Positions 45,546-59,300 of a DNA stretch of 64,000 nt are shown one piece after another. The stretch covers positions 50,526 to 114,525 of the forward strand of contig VZSE01008362.1 of assembly GCA_013398275.1 (NCBI GenBank), written 5' to 3'. The first letter of the stretch is position 1. Each line of letters starts with the position of its first letter. The translations under genes were made by a program, and so were the position numbers. The stretch is from Promerops cafer. Lineage: Eukaryota > Chordata > Aves > Passeriformes > Nectariniidae. The notes beneath the pieces were generated by a model. It worked only from the letters and a program-made list of their open reading frames with translations, was not told the origin of the DNA and did no database searches.

Positions 45546-48500
45546 CCAGCCTTTGATGGAATGCACAGTCCCCCAGGGTGCTGCACAAGCTTGGACTGAG
45601 GCATTCACTTCTCTGAGGCACACGGCAAAAAAAGCTGGAATCACTCATCCACTGGATGAAAAATAAAAGTCACAATCCTGAGCACGTTTTAAATAAAGTC
45701 TTCCAAAATTTTGGTTCTTTGTTTAAGGATTTTTTTTTCCCCTCAGCTATTGCTGACCCAGCCCCCAAACTACTTCTTGGTGTTTTAGCATTTATCTCCC
45801 TCTCAGGGGAACTGCCCTGCACGAGAAGAATAAACCCAGAAATATTCTGAAAGAGGCAAATAATCTTTTATTCAGCATTCAACAGACACCAGCTACTTAT
45901 GGAAGACAGGCAAGAGCGACTTAAAAATGACAACTGGAAATTAAAAAGTCATAATTTGAAGACTCTCCCTGGCAAAGGGATAACACAGACAGCACCTGCA
46001 GCTCTCTGAGGTGATCCCAGAGCATTTACACTCATTAATGAGAAAGTCAATCAAACCAAGTTCATTCAACCCTTGCCCATGCCACCACTGCTTTAAGGCC
46101 AACTTCAGCACTGCAGCCTCCAAGCTGTGTGAAAATGGTTAAAAGCTGCTTTAGCACTGTGACATTTGGCCAAGTGAAGGACTTCAAAAGAGAATTCTGG
46201 TCACGACAGCAGAAGCAGCAAAGGTGGATGTGACCAACCTCCTGACAACTCTGGTCTCACTCAAAAAACTGTAAAACCAGCCCAAACTCCCTGTCTAGAC
46301 CCCCTTGCTCCTTGCACCAGAATCCCTACAGGGATATCTTTGCTGGCACTCACCCAAGAGCCATCAGCTCCTCTCAGAGTGTAAAAGAGACCAGCTGCCC
46401 TCAAAGATCCACTATATTTATTCCAAATTAAGTCCAAGATGCTTCTCACTTCATTCCTTTCTCCTAAGTGCCCTTTTCCCTGCTTTAATATGCTAAAAAT
46501 TACTGCTGGGATGAGGAAAACACATTAAAATTGAGAGTTCACACCTCTCAAGTGTGGATGGCAGCGGAGGTTTTAGGATTCCAGTTGCTGGAGTCCTGTA
46601 ACTCCCACAAGTGCCTGACAAGGAAAAGGGTTTCCAGCTTTCCAACTTTTACTGAAAAAAAAGTCAAGAGAAGAACACGATTTCAGAAAAATCACTACTT
46701 AAACTGTCAGCCTTCCTTATTTTTATCTCCTAGTGGGTTTTAACCCAACTTTATACTTTGGGGAATTTCTGGTCTGGTGGGGGAAGGAGTTTATTTGCAC
46801 TCATAGAGAAGCTCAAACCCCCCCTCCCTTTTTTTTTCCCCCAAAGTTTCTTTCTACTTTTGCTTTTCAGAAGATGAAATGAACTTCTTGCAGGAAGGAG
46901 AGCAATGCAGGGAGTGTTAAGTGTGACTGCAGGAGCTATTTCCAGTCTCTACAGCATTTACTGAGCAGTATATTGAAGAGGCCATGAAATGCTAATGATC
47001 TCCAGACTGCAGAGATACCGTCCTAAATAGAAGGAAAGAGATTTTTTTTTTTTTTCTTTTTTGCCTATTCCATCTCCAGAAAAACCACACAAAACTTTAA
47101 CACCTCCCTTTGGCTAAAGCTCTCCGAGTTACACTTGAAGAAAACCAAAAAGGAAAACCAGATGGGGGTGGGGGAGTGGATAGAGATGATCCAGAGCTAA
47201 AATATCCATTAGTGGTAAATTCCACCATCTCCTCCCCCTCCCAAAAAAAAAACCCAACGGGCTGCATGGGTCAGATTCCACCCGCAGACCAAGGAACCAG
47301 CTCCAAACACATTCACTCAGCCCTTTTTATTCTCTTGCTTGTCTAAGTGGCTGCTAGGCAACCCCAGCAGCATCGCTGCTCATATGCATTAAGTATTAAC
47401 TATTATTTCATTCCTTCCCCCCTTTCCACAAAAAGGCAGCAACCTCAATTCGTGGCAGATAATTCTTTTCCCAAAAGGGAATGCTGGCTGAAGGAAGCTG
47501 GGAATGGAAGGGGAGGATATTCCCAGTTTAGTTCCAGGATGGGATGCACCCACCACCCTGCACTACGCACCTGGAGCTCTCCTTAGGGGATGAAAAACTC
47601 ATTTTTGGGTACACCAGGAGATGCAGCTGCTCCAAGGCAAGCTCTGGAGGGAATTGCAGTGCTGCCCACACAGGGAGCCAAAAATTCTGGTGTCAGTTTG
47701 GGGAAGCAGCAGCCACCCCCACTGCTGCAGCCCTTGTGACTCTCTGGAGGTGGGAACTCTCCTGTGGGAATAAGCCCTGATTTTGCCAGAGGTGGACAGC
47801 AGGAAGGATGCTGCTGCCCTGCCCAAGGTAGGATTTGAGACACAATTCAAAGATTTCTGCTCCCCTCCCTCTGAGAGGCAGTTCTGGGAGCAGCATCCCC
47901 ATCCCTGCCAAAGGCAACTCTTCCAGCCTTCCAGTGGCTGTTTTGTCTGAAGAAATAAACATCAGAATTGGGACGGGACAGAAGAAAGCAGAAGCTGGTG
48001 GTGTTTAGAAATGGCTGGGATACTTCAGCTCAGCAGAGAAATCCAGTGATGTACTGAGCTCCCCTCAGCCTGGTCCCTAACTCTGGTGCCACTCCTGGTA
48101 CCATCACCAGGACAATCATTACAGCAGAGGAGGAAGGTACTGCTCAGGACAACAAAACCTCAGGAAAATTAATTTTTCACCTGCAGGTAGACTCCAAAAA
48201 GCAGGACAGAGAAGGCTGCTGACAGGCAGAGCCCTGCACTCTTCCAGCCCAGTGACATTTCTGAGTAATTACAAACCCTTACGATCCATTGTAATGTTAA
48301 TTTACAGGCCAGTTGTTGTGGAGAAGTGTGATTAGATGTTGTGTAGCTACGATGCAGACTGGAAGGAATGCTAAGAACGCCTCCACTCCGAACTGAAGTG
48401 AGCAGCAGCGGGAAGAGCAGGAGCTGGGGCAGAGAGGGGCATCCCACAGGCACCTCCAGTCTTGGACAGCATCGCAGGCACAGGGCAGGTCCTGGCAGCA

Positions 48501-48571
48501 GAAGGTTCAGGGATCAGACCCTCTTCTGCTGCAGGATGCTCCAGAGAAGCTGCCAAGCAGTGGAAATGGTC

Positions 48572-48790
48572 ACAGAATCCCAGAATGGTTTGGGTTGGGT
48601 GGGACCTTAAATCCACCCAGTGCCACCCCTGCCACGGCAGGGACACCTTCCACTGTCCCAGGCTGCTCCAGCCCCAGTGTCCAGCCTGGCCTTGGACACT
48701 GCCAGGGATCCAGAGGCAGCCCCAGCTGCTCTGGGCACCCTGTGCCAGGGCCTGCCCACCCTGCCAGGGAGGAATTTCTCCCCAATATCT
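48572..48790 (-). mobile_element. CR1 LINE 3' fragment
   Basis: cacagaatcccagaatggtt start and common core. Confidence 0.9.
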
Positions 48791-49659
48791 TTTTGTGGCA
48801 TCTTCACACCCTGTGTGTGGGAGGGACTGGGGATGAGAGGGTCCCACTTGTGTCACTCCTCACATCCTCCAAACAAAGAAATGAGTATTTGCCTCAGCTG
48901 GGAGCATCCTATTGATTTATGTCACCAGCCCAGCTCAGGAGTCCAGGCTAAGTGTTTTCTCTAACACAGGCTAGCCAGAAAACATTTGTTTTTCAAATTA
49001 CGAGACATTTCCTATGTGAGGGGTCTGCTCCTAATCAATATCAGATGAGGATGACAAAAACTTTTAAAAAGGTTTTAAAGGATAACAAAACCTTTTAGAA
49101 AGGTTAAAAAACTGAAACAAATCTCCTTATACACAATGTCTGCCCATTTCACAATGAAGAGAAGCAAAACTTGTAATTTTTTTTTTTTTTTAACACTAAT
49201 GTCACAGCACATTTGGAACCAGAATCAGGCATAATTTCATTTCTGAAACCTACCCATTAAAAGGGCTGCCAGATTTGATATAAATTTTCCTCTACAAAAC
49301 AAATTGATTAAATGCAGACTGAACTGGAGTCCCTAAAGCTTTGTCACAGCAAACTTCACGCAGCAGTTTTGTAATTTGCAGGTGGAAATACATCAGAACA
49401 TTCATTTTCAGCCTCATACAAGCACCTTGTTACTCTGCAAAGTAATATTTTTAAGCTATGAATAGTATCTAAATTATTCAGGGATGGAAAAAACAAATCC
49501 ATCTCCTCTGGAAAGGAAAGCCACCAGCTGCTGAGAGCAGAGCAACTCTTCTCCTAAGGCCAAATAATCAGCAATGCAAATACCAGTGGAGAAGTGCAGC
49601 ACTGTGAGCAAAGAGAAAGGTTTTCTAGGAATACTCTTGCAGGGAAAAAGGGTTTTGCA

Positions 49660-49870
49660 ACAGAGCATCATTCAGGCTGGAAGAGACCTCCCAGGCCATC
49701 AGTCCTGATGTGACTGACCCCCAGCTTGTCACCAGCCCAGAGCACTGAGTGCCACCTCCAGGTGTGGACACCTCCGGGGCTGGGGACTCCTGACCTCCCT
49801 GGGCAGCCCCTGCCGATGTTTAATCTCCCTCCTAGTGAGGAAACCCCTCCTGGTGCCCAGGCTGCAAGGG
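49660..49870 (-). mobile_element. CR1 LINE 3' fragment, old subfamily
   Basis: atcattcaggctggaagaga then aggccatcagtcctg; diverged. Confidence 0.7.
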
Positions 49871-50190
49871 TGCAGCAGCTGCCAGAGGAGCAGAAAAGGC
49901 AGAGGGAGAAGGAATCTCCTCAGCAGCACCTGAGCTTCTGACACAGCCAGGCCGGCACACCTGGAACTGCTTCTTCCCATGGATATTTCGAATTTCAGCC
50001 TCCTGCCACACTCGTTGGCTCAGGGGGAGTTTAAATGGGGACAGAGAGGTCTCTGCTGGGCCACTGCAGCCCCAGAGCTGTGCCTCACATCACACCCTGC
50101 ACGGGCCCGGGCCCTGTCAGGAAATGGGCAGGGATTTAATTCTCTGAGCACATGAAGGAGATGGCAGTGATGGGGGAGGAACCAGAGAGG

Positions 50191-50325
50191 GAGAGGAGAG
50201 GAGAGGAGAGGAGAGGAGAGGAGAGGAGAGGAGAGGAGAGGAGAGGAGAGGAGAGGAGAGGAGAGGAGAGGAGAGGAGAGGAGAGGAGAGGAGAGGAGAG
50301 GAGAGGAGAGGAGAGGAGAGGAGAG
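50191..50325. repeat. Pentanucleotide repeat (GAGAG)n
   Basis: Twenty-seven perfect units of GAGAG. A short related tract lies at 52305-52338. Confidence 0.96.
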
Positions 50326-52304
50326 ATTTAATCCAGTGGTGTTTGCAGCCTGGCTCTGCAGTCCCACGAGCCCCTGCACTCGTGTGTGCAAGGTTCACAG
50401 CTCTCTCTTGGCCACCCAGATGTTTGCAAATTCCCACAAGCAGCCCCATTGCCAGTGCAAGGATTAACTGGTTTTTGTTCTGAGCAAGGCCAGCCTCCCT
50501 TCCAGGCACACCCCAGCTGACTTCGAAGAGTTTTGTGCCAAAGCTCAAGAACCAGGGGCAGATCTTTTCCTTCTGGAACACCAAGGGAGGCAGGAGGATG
50601 TTGTCCATGCTGCAGCTGCTGGATATCTGTGACTCCAGGAGCAGCAGCTGAATTTAAGCTGGGTTTAAGCACTCTCAGACTTGCCTGAGGCATCGACCCG
50701 TTCTGGATTTTGCAAAATCACAGTGCAAGAACAGCGAACCAGCAGCAGCTTTCCCCCTTATTCTGCTGTGGAGAATACTGAGGATCCCTCATCCCATGAA
50801 GCAGAGGGAGATCAGTCTGAGGCACTGAGAGCCAAGACCCTGCTCTGTGTGGGCTGGGAAGCTTTAAATGGATTTTTTCCATAGGAGGGATTGCAGAGAA
50901 GGCTTGATCAACTCACCTCAAGCTGACTCTCCTGCCTGAGCTGCAGAGTTTCAAAAGGATCAGAGGAATCAGCATTCAGGTCTTCCACTGTACGAGGGAT
51001 TCACTCTGTTTTCCTTTTGAAATTATGAATTGTTTGATTATCACCCCATTATTGCTCTCTTACCTTTCCTTTGTGACTGAATAATGCATAAACCTGTATT
51101 TTAAAAGATACAACCTAACACTAATCTGACATTCCATAGGGTAAATCCCCTCTTGGCAGCAGACAAAGAAGGAAAAGAGTCCTGTAGGAAGGGCAGAGCA
51201 TGAAACTCCACTTTATTCTCTTATTGAGGTATTGGGATTGGGGTTCCTACAACATCCACGACCCTTCTGGGGTTCCTACAACATCCACCTCCTGTCTGAC
51301 TCACGGCTCTCTGATGGGCCATGAGCTGGGGGTATTTATGAGCCAAACGTGTTCCAAGAGCTCAAAGCAGTTTAGAAACAGCTCCCAGCAGCTCTGGAGA
51401 GCCTCAGACCAGCAGGTAGCCAGGAAAGACCACAGTGCTGCCAATTTTAACAGCAGAATGATTTGTCCTCTTAAAAAAACTTAACCTTTCATTGGCTCCT
51501 TTATTTACCAAGGAGAGATCTGGGTGGGGAGCAGAGGGAAGAGTCTCTTCTGTGCAGCCAGATGGAATTCCAAACCCAGTTACTTTAGGCAGGGAGTTAA
51601 GGGGAAGATGTCAAAATATGTTTTCCATTAACGTAACAGTGGAAAACACAAGGTTTAAAATACAGTATACAAACAATTACTGCTCTGCTACCAGAACCTG
51701 TGCCAACAGGAGGGATTTTAGCACCACAGTTAGTTTAAACCAACAGCAACAGAGTTGTAAGTCAGAAATATGGTATTTTATTCTGAAATATTTGCTTGGG
51801 GTGCTACTTGACATCAGACTTCAGTCAAAATAAGCTTTAGCAAATGATATGTTAAACGATCCCATCTGCCTGTTTCAAAGGCAAAAAAGCCAAGTAGAAT
51901 TTGTTAATCCTGAATTTCCAGTTCAACCCTCCAAAGGAGAAGGGACATTTCTTGCTCTTATTCACCATGTGGTGCTAAAGTGGATGTGGTTAGTGGTATA
52001 GGGCAGAGGAGTCCAGCAATCAAGACATTAAAAGTGAATTTTAACAATCAACAGAACATTGAAATTTTTTTTTTACTGGAGAAGTTTTAGTTTCTGCAGA
52101 TAGAAGGGAGAAAAAAAGAGAGCAGCATCATCTTCCCTGCATCTGCAGCCAGGTGCTGTGGCAGAAAGCACTCCAGAAGGAATAACTCTCATTGTTCTGC
52201 ACTCCCAGCTGAGGGGTTTTGTCTCTCAGGATCGTGACTCCCCTCCAGGAGTGACACAGAGGTAGGAGAGAGCCTGGGAAGGGCAGGGGAGGGCAGGGAA
52301 GGGC

Positions 52305-52338
52305 GAGGAGAGGAGAGGAGAGGAGAGGAGAGGAGAGG
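52305..52338. repeat. Short (GAGAG)n tract
   Basis: About 7 units of the same pentamer as at 50191-50325. Confidence 0.85.
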
Positions 52339-54596
52339 GAAAAGAGCCCCAGTTGTCCAAAACTCAGAGAATGGCATCCCTAGGGGTGACTGACCTCCCA
52401 GCCAGGCCTGCAGCACTCAGTATCCTCCAAGGGCTCGCTGTGCCCAGCTGAGGCTGGACAGCAGGGCAGATTTTAACATTTTAACATTAACATTAAAATC
52501 CTGTGTCATTACATTATTGGACCTTATTACTGCCTGTACTCTCTAACCAGTCTGCACATGCTCCTGTTCTGGGGGGAATCATTCTTCCAGGGAACAGGCA
52601 GTAGCTCAACTCTCATATTCACTTTCTGATGCAGGAAAAATTAGTAAAATTTTTATAAACCCAAGAAAGAAAAAGGTATGAAAATCACTGCAGAGTGGCC
52701 ACAGGCTGTCAGTTGTCACCAGCTTCCACTTCACTGCTGTGCTACGGTGATTATAAACCTGGAGTGTAAAGTGGAAATTCATCCACAGACAATTTACTTT
52801 TCCCCAGCAGAATACTGCATGATGTTATGGCTAATCATATAATTCAATCCTTATATATTCAGAAAGCACTCAGAAATCAGGAGAATGCATTCAAAACGTT
52901 CACTGTGTGGAACATTTCATTGCCCAAACATCACAATATAAATTCAAGCAAGTAGCTGCCAAAATAAAAAGTTAGAGCAGAAATTCCTTAAAGATTGACT
53001 AAGGAGAGACTCATCACCAAGGTATTAAGTAATTCTTGGGGGAAAGTGAATTAGAATTGCAGTGTATGATGTATTAATTACTGGTGGCAGTTGAAGAGAA
53101 AAGCTTGGGTTTTAAGGACACGAGGTTAGAACACAGCTGGAGGAATTTAACCCATGATATAAACTGACTTTTTAAATGTGCAAAAAGGGAAATCTCCTGA
53201 GTTCCACTGGGTCCTGCAAACAGAGCAGTATGGAACAAAAGAGTTTTACCCATCTGCAGTTCATTTTTGTTCCAAAATTCCCTTTTTAGAGCATTCTAGC
53301 TGTGTGTTCATCAGGACTGTAAAACAGCCTGAAGAGTGACACTGGAATCACTTCAGCAAGAAATGCCCCAACCACTCTTTCCCCCAAATTTCTCTAATTA
53401 AACCATTTCCCCAGGGGTTTGTTGGCTGTTTTCCCTCTCTCAATTTTTACAGCACCAAAACACAGCTCTGAGCATCATCCCTGCATCTCCACCAGCCCAA
53501 GCCCTGCAGGATCCCCCAAATTTCCTGGGGGAGGAAATTTTTAAATAGGAAAATCCTCTGGGTAGGGGCTTTTCCTGGGGGATCATTTTCAGGGAGCAGA
53601 AAGAAGCCAGGAGGTCCCTTCCAAGCAAACCATTCTGGGATTCTCTAAGTGCCTCTGCACAAAATATTCCAGGAGGGCACAAAACAGAAAAATAGTGACA
53701 CCATCCCAAAAAAAAAATGGAAGCAGAGCAATAATGACACTATCCCCCAAAAAATGTGTGTCTCGTTTTGATCAGTGAGTAAAGCAACAATCACCTGAGG
53801 CTTTCAAAGCACTTTACAAATATTAATCCTAATGAGTTTGCCCATCTTAACTTTCTGGTTTCTAGGGAGAAAAAAAAAAAAAATAAAAGCAGGGATTGAA
53901 TTATTCCCTACTGGAAAATGGAAATGAAAGCACAGAGGAAATAAGGCAGGGTTTCCCAAACACACTCTGAAGTGCCAATGGATGTGGATTGTGGATCAGA
54001 AAAATATGGGATTGGCTAGATCACAGATTAATTTATGCCTCAGAGCACAGGCCTGAGTGTGGGGGACTCCTGACCCAGGGGAGTCTAAGGTGGCACAGAA
54101 ACCCCAGTGAGGATGGAGTCCAGGAGCAAAGAGATGAATCAGAAATGTGGAATAAACACCCTTGGAACTGCACGTGATCACAAATTACTCTTGGAAATAC
54201 ACTCTCTCCTAATGTATGTATACAGGTATATTTTATACATCAGTGTGTATAAATATCTAGAAAATAACCCAAATCCCACAGCCACTGATACAGCTGCAGC
54301 CTCAGGGCCTGAAAACCCAGAGATTTTCTTGTGACAGTCACACCCTCAGATGTTTTGATATGAAAATGTCTCAATCCCCAGCAAGGAAGTAGTGATTTTG
54401 ATTTTCACAAAGACAGAGCCTGTGGGGCTAAAGACAAAGCACATTTCCCCACAGGGCAGCAGCCAGGGACTTCACAGTCCTGAGCATGACAAGGTGGATC
54501 ATGTTTGTGTGATGGATTTAATCCATGAAGAGGGGGCAGAAAAGGCCAAAGGAGAGAGACTCACTCTGTGATCCATTCCCTGTCCCAGCTGTGATC

Positions 54597-54990
54597 ACAG
54601 AATCATGGAATGCTTTGGGGGGAAGGGACCTTGGAGAACATCTGGCCATGGCAGGGACACCTTCCACTGTCCCAGGCTGCTCCAAGCCCCAGTGTCCAGC
54701 CTGGCCTTGGGCACTGCCAGGGATCCAGGGGCAGCCCCAGCTGCTCTGGGCACCCTGTGCCAGGGCCTGCCCACCCTGCCAGGGAACAATTCCTAATTCC
54801 CAATCTCCCATCCAGCCCTGCCCTCTGGCACTGGGAGCCATTCCCTGGCTCCTGTCCCTCCATCCCTTGTCCCCAGTCCCTCTCCAGCTCTCCTGGAGCC
54901 CCTTCAGGCCCTGCAAGGGGCTCTGAGCTCTCCCTGGAGCCTTCTCCTCCCCAGGTGAGCCCCCCCAGCCCTCCCAGAGCAGAGGGGCTC
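54597..54990 (-). mobile_element. CR1 LINE 3' fragment
   Basis: cacagaatcatggaatgctt start, common core, extends to ccccaggtgagccccc. Confidence 0.9.
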
Positions 54991-55567
54991 CAGCCCTGGG
55001 TGCACCCCGTGGCTCCAGCCCCTCTCCATGGGGTTTATCCCTAATTAACAGGGTTATTAATGCAAACAGCCCCGAGGATCCTGGCTCAGGAGGAGCAGCC
55101 CATGACGCAGCTGCGCTGGAATGTCCTGGATGGGGATTGCAGAGGAGGCTCCTGCGAGGATGGAACGCGCTGACGGCACAGAATAATTTCATAATTAACC
55201 CCCCCTTCCTCGGCCTGAGAGGAGCTTTGCTCTGCCTCGCCCATGAAACCTCTGAGAGCACTTTGGGGCACCCCCACCCCGTCCAGGGTAACATTATCGG
55301 GATCCTTTTGGGGTTCCTGGCACTGCAACAGCTCAAAATTTCATGGGTTTTTAAGCAGTATTAGATAATGAGACTTAAAGAAGCTATTTCTACTTAAGTG
55401 CCTCTACCTCACTTTATAAGTTTTATACTTCATCAGTTTTATAGTCGCTTTATAAGGTTAAATAATGAACTGACTTCAAATTTCAGTAGCCAGGTATAAA
55501 CCTCTGGGAACACAGAGTTTTCTGATTGTTACCAAAAAAATGACTGCACTTTTTAGCAAAAACCAAG

Positions 55568-55690
55568 TTGGGATTTTTTTTTAATTTTTTTTTTTTTTTT
55601 TTTGTGGGGAGGGCATTTTAGGGTTTTTTGTTTGGTTTTGTTTGAGTTTTTTTTGTTTGTTTTCATTTGAGGTTTTTTTGTTTTGTCGTT
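55568..55690. repeat. T-rich low-complexity tract
   Basis: Runs of 8-17 T separated by G-containing bits (gttttgtttgagtttt type). It may be a degraded poly(A) tail in reverse orientation. No element body was recognised. Confidence 0.7.
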
Positions 55691-56906
55691 TTTGTTGTTT
55701 TTAAGATTTTTACATTCTGAGCAGCATCTACACTGGGAGGAAGGAAACTGTGGAGAACAGCAGTGGTAAGAATCAAAAAAGCACTTTTGCTGCTCCATTA
55801 CGATTTGAAACATGAATTATCTGGTTTACAACTCCTCACCTTCCACAATTACCCCTAATGATGGCAGCACACAAGATAATAGTCTGAAATTTAAATAATT
55901 CCATTTCTTAGCACAACAAGCAGCAGTTCTACCCTTCTGAGTGCTTCCTGCCTGCCAGGGAATATTCAGAGCAGCACAAAATCATGGAATGGCTTGGGTG
56001 GGAGGCAGCAACAACTTTGCTTTTGCAAGCCCAGCTCAGGTCACAGTGGTGCAGGTCGATGTGACAGAGGAGGTGCCTAAAATATGAGGGTGAACTTTGC
56101 ATTTCTGGTTTGAGGGGAGATGATTCATATAGAAAAATCTACATTCTGAGTGCAAGCAGCTGTGAGAGCTGAGCAAGGGGCTTGAAGAAATATTCTGTGG
56201 AGGATATTTCACCTTCCTGGCAGGTGGAAGTCTTCTAACAATTGTGCACATCTGTCACATTAAGGAGAATAAATATTTGCTAGGAAGAAGGAAGCTCTGA
56301 AGACCAGCCTGGTGACCAGGAGCCATTATTTCTCTTATTATTTGTACCTATTAAAGAAGAATTTCCTCCCATGATTGGTCATTTAAGGTCATGAATATTT
56401 GAAAAGATCTGCATTTCATCTCCTTTGGGGCGAAGGGTGAGGGTTTGAACAGCACAAGAAATTGTTTAAATGCAAAGACTGAAGACAAATTAGACAGAAC
56501 CAGTCCATGTGCACTTATTCCCATCTCCCCCCACATTTCACAGCCCAGAGGTGGATTTTGAGTTGTTTTTTAGACTGGACCATCCCAGACAGTTCAGGGA
56601 AGGAGGAGAAAAATGTCCTTGCAGGGAGCAGCGGGGTGGCAGCGCTGCCAGCAGCGCACGGAGAGCCTGGCCTTATCTGCCAGCCTGCTTCCTCCCAGCT
56701 TATCAGAGGCTCTGCACAGCCTCCCTTTGCTGCCCAAACAAGAGCCCAGGCTAACAGAAAACATGAGAGTGCTGCTCAGACAGGCCCCAGAGCTGGCTGA
56801 GCTGCCTGGAATATCCAGCTCTGTGCAGAACCCAGCCTTGCTTCCCATGAGCTGCCGTTGTCCACCCCAGCACTCATCTCCAGGTGCCTCCTGCTCCAGC
56901 CTGGGC

Positions 56907-57300
56907 TCACAGAATCCCAGAATATCCTGAGCTGGAAGGACTCTCATGGATCATCAGCCCAGCCCCTGGCCCTGCACAGACACCCCAACAAGCCCACCCT
57001 GAGCACCCCTGGCAGCGCTGTCCAAACGCTCCTGGAGCTCTGGCAGCCTCGGGGCCGGGACCATTCCCTGGGGAGCCTGGGCAGTGCCAGCACCCTCGGG
57101 GGGAAGAACCTTTCCCTGAGCTCCATGCCAAGCCCTGGCACAGCTCCAGCCCTTCCTGGGCTCCTGTCCCTGTCCCAGAGCAGAGCTCAGCCCCTGCCCC
57201 TCTGCCTCCCCTCGGGAGGAGCTGCAGCCCCCGAGGAGCCTCCCCTCAGTCTCCTGTGCTCCAGCTGAACCAGCCAAGTGCCCTCAGCTGCTCTCAGACC
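56907..57300 (-). mobile_element. CR1 LINE 3' fragment (second subfamily)
   Basis: cacagaatcccagaatatcc start; the longest of the three near-identical copies. Confidence 0.87.
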
Positions 57301-57699
57301 CTTCCCCATGTTTGTAGCCCTGCAGGGCTGAGCAGGCTGGGAAGGTTTGGCAGCAGTGAGGAGCAGGCTCAGGAAGGACACACGACTCCCCCCACACTGC
57401 AGCAAAGCCCTGCTCGTGCCCGTGGTGACACAGCTCTGTCCTGACCCTGTCCCACCGTGGTCATGAGGTGATGGAGAGAGAAATGCCACGTGCATTTGGA
57501 GTTCCTGTGCCTTGTTAAGCTGCCTTGTTCTTATACCGGGTAAAGGATAATTAATAAATCATCTAATTGTGAAATTGTCCATCACCAGCAACTGAACCCA
57601 TCCTAGGTACCATCAGCACTAAGCCAACCCACACATCATCAAGCAGCAGCTCGGCTCAGGATCAAGATCTTGGAGAAAGCCAAGAAGGGAACAGAAAAA

Positions 57700-57950
57700 G
57701 AATCCCAGAATGGTTTGGGTTGGAAAGGACCTTAAAGCTCACCCTGTTCTGCCTGCTGCCACCTTCCACCAGACCAGGTTGCTCCAAGCCCCATCCAGCC
57801 TGGCCTGGAACACTTCCAGGAAGCCTCAGCTTCTCTAGGCAACCTGTGCCACGGCCTCAACACTCACACAGGGAGCAATTCCTTCCTGATATTTCATGTG
57901 AACCTCCTCTCTTTCAGTTTAAAGCCATTCCCTTTCACATGAGTTGATGC
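57700..57950 (-). mobile_element. CR1 LINE 3' fragment
   Basis: gaatcccagaatggtttggg start; the body is diverged (tctctaggcaacctgtgcca). Confidence 0.85.
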
Positions 57951-59024
57951 TCCAATCCAACAGCACCTAAAACATGGGAAATCCTGTGTGCAAAAGCACC
58001 ATCAGGTGCTCAGGTCTGTTCCTGCTCATCCATCAGAAATAACCCTCACAAAGGAGGGGAACACAGTAACTCCCACCAGCATTGCACTGAGGCCATCACT
58101 GGATTGCTGTGTAGCACTGCTGGATGTCTCTATATGATAATAATACAAATTTAGTGCTCAGTGCCCTGGTTTCTCCAATCACTGTCTTAGGGGAAAAAAC
58201 CACCCTTGTCAAATGTCCCACTCTGCCCCTGCTCAGCTGCACAAGGGCAAGGGCAGTGCAGGGTTTTACCTGTCAGTGTGAGGCTGCTTTATCTAAAGCC
58301 TCCAGGGCTCCCAGACACCAGAGGTCAGAAGAACGAGAATAACTGATATAATTCCCTGGGCAGGGTGAATGTTTAATCAGCTGTGTGTTAAGCCAGAAAT
58401 TCTCCAGAACAGTTCCAGGGTTGTCATGGTGGCAATGGGATCTTAAGCTGATACTAAGGAACAGTCTGACAATGACTAACCAGGTGGTGGTTAAGGAAAT
58501 TGCTAATTCTGCTGAGGTTGTTTGCCTATAATCATTCCACCCCCACCTTTTCCCTTCTCTCCTCTTCCCCTGATGTTTCTTGTCAGTCTTAACTAGTGAC
58601 ACCTCCAGAAGAGGCATCCTGAATTACAGGCTCCATTCAGTGGGACCCTCTGCCCCGTGTTAACCTCAAAGAACCACCAGCCACATAATCCCAGAGAAAT
58701 TCCTGCATTACTGCTGCCTCCCCACACAGGCTCAGCACTGATTCACCCTCGTGCTTCCAAAGGAGTGGGGCACTTGCAAAACTCAGCCATGGGGACAGAA
58801 CCATCTCTCTTCACACCTGGATTTGCTCCTGATGTGTGGAGTCCACAAGGATTGCCTCCTCCCCAGCACAGCTGCAATCGGGACGTCTCTGAGATTGGAG
58901 CATGGGTTTGGTCCCTGATGGGAAGGGGAAAATGTGCACTCCAAAGCTGCTTGGGAGAGAAGTAAATCCAGCCAGGATCCTCTTCTCTGGAAGGGATGGG
59001 GGGAATATAATTTTATGTGCAAAC

Positions 59025-59300
59025 ACAGAATCACAGGGTGGGTTGGGTTGGAAGGGACATTAAAGCTCCTCCCAGCCCACCCTGCCATGGCAGGGACACC
59101 TCCCACTGTCCCAGGCTGCTCCAAGCCCTGTCCAGCCTGGCCTGGGACACTGCCAGGGATGAGGCAGGCACATCTTCTCTGGAAAACCTGCAGCTCACCC
59201 TCCTGACAGTGAAGAATTCCTTTGGTTATCAAACCTAAATTTCCCCTCTTTCAGTTTCAACCCCTTCCCCCTTGTCCTGCCACTCCAGCTCCTGATTCAG
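59025..59300 (-). mobile_element. CR1 LINE 3' fragment
   Basis: cacagaatcacagggtgggt start; core ccatggcagggacacctccc. Confidence 0.85.

Noticed and set aside
47349..47362. CTGCTAGGCAAC, resembling an X-box.
   Set aside because: Only one good half-site and no CpG island or promoter context.
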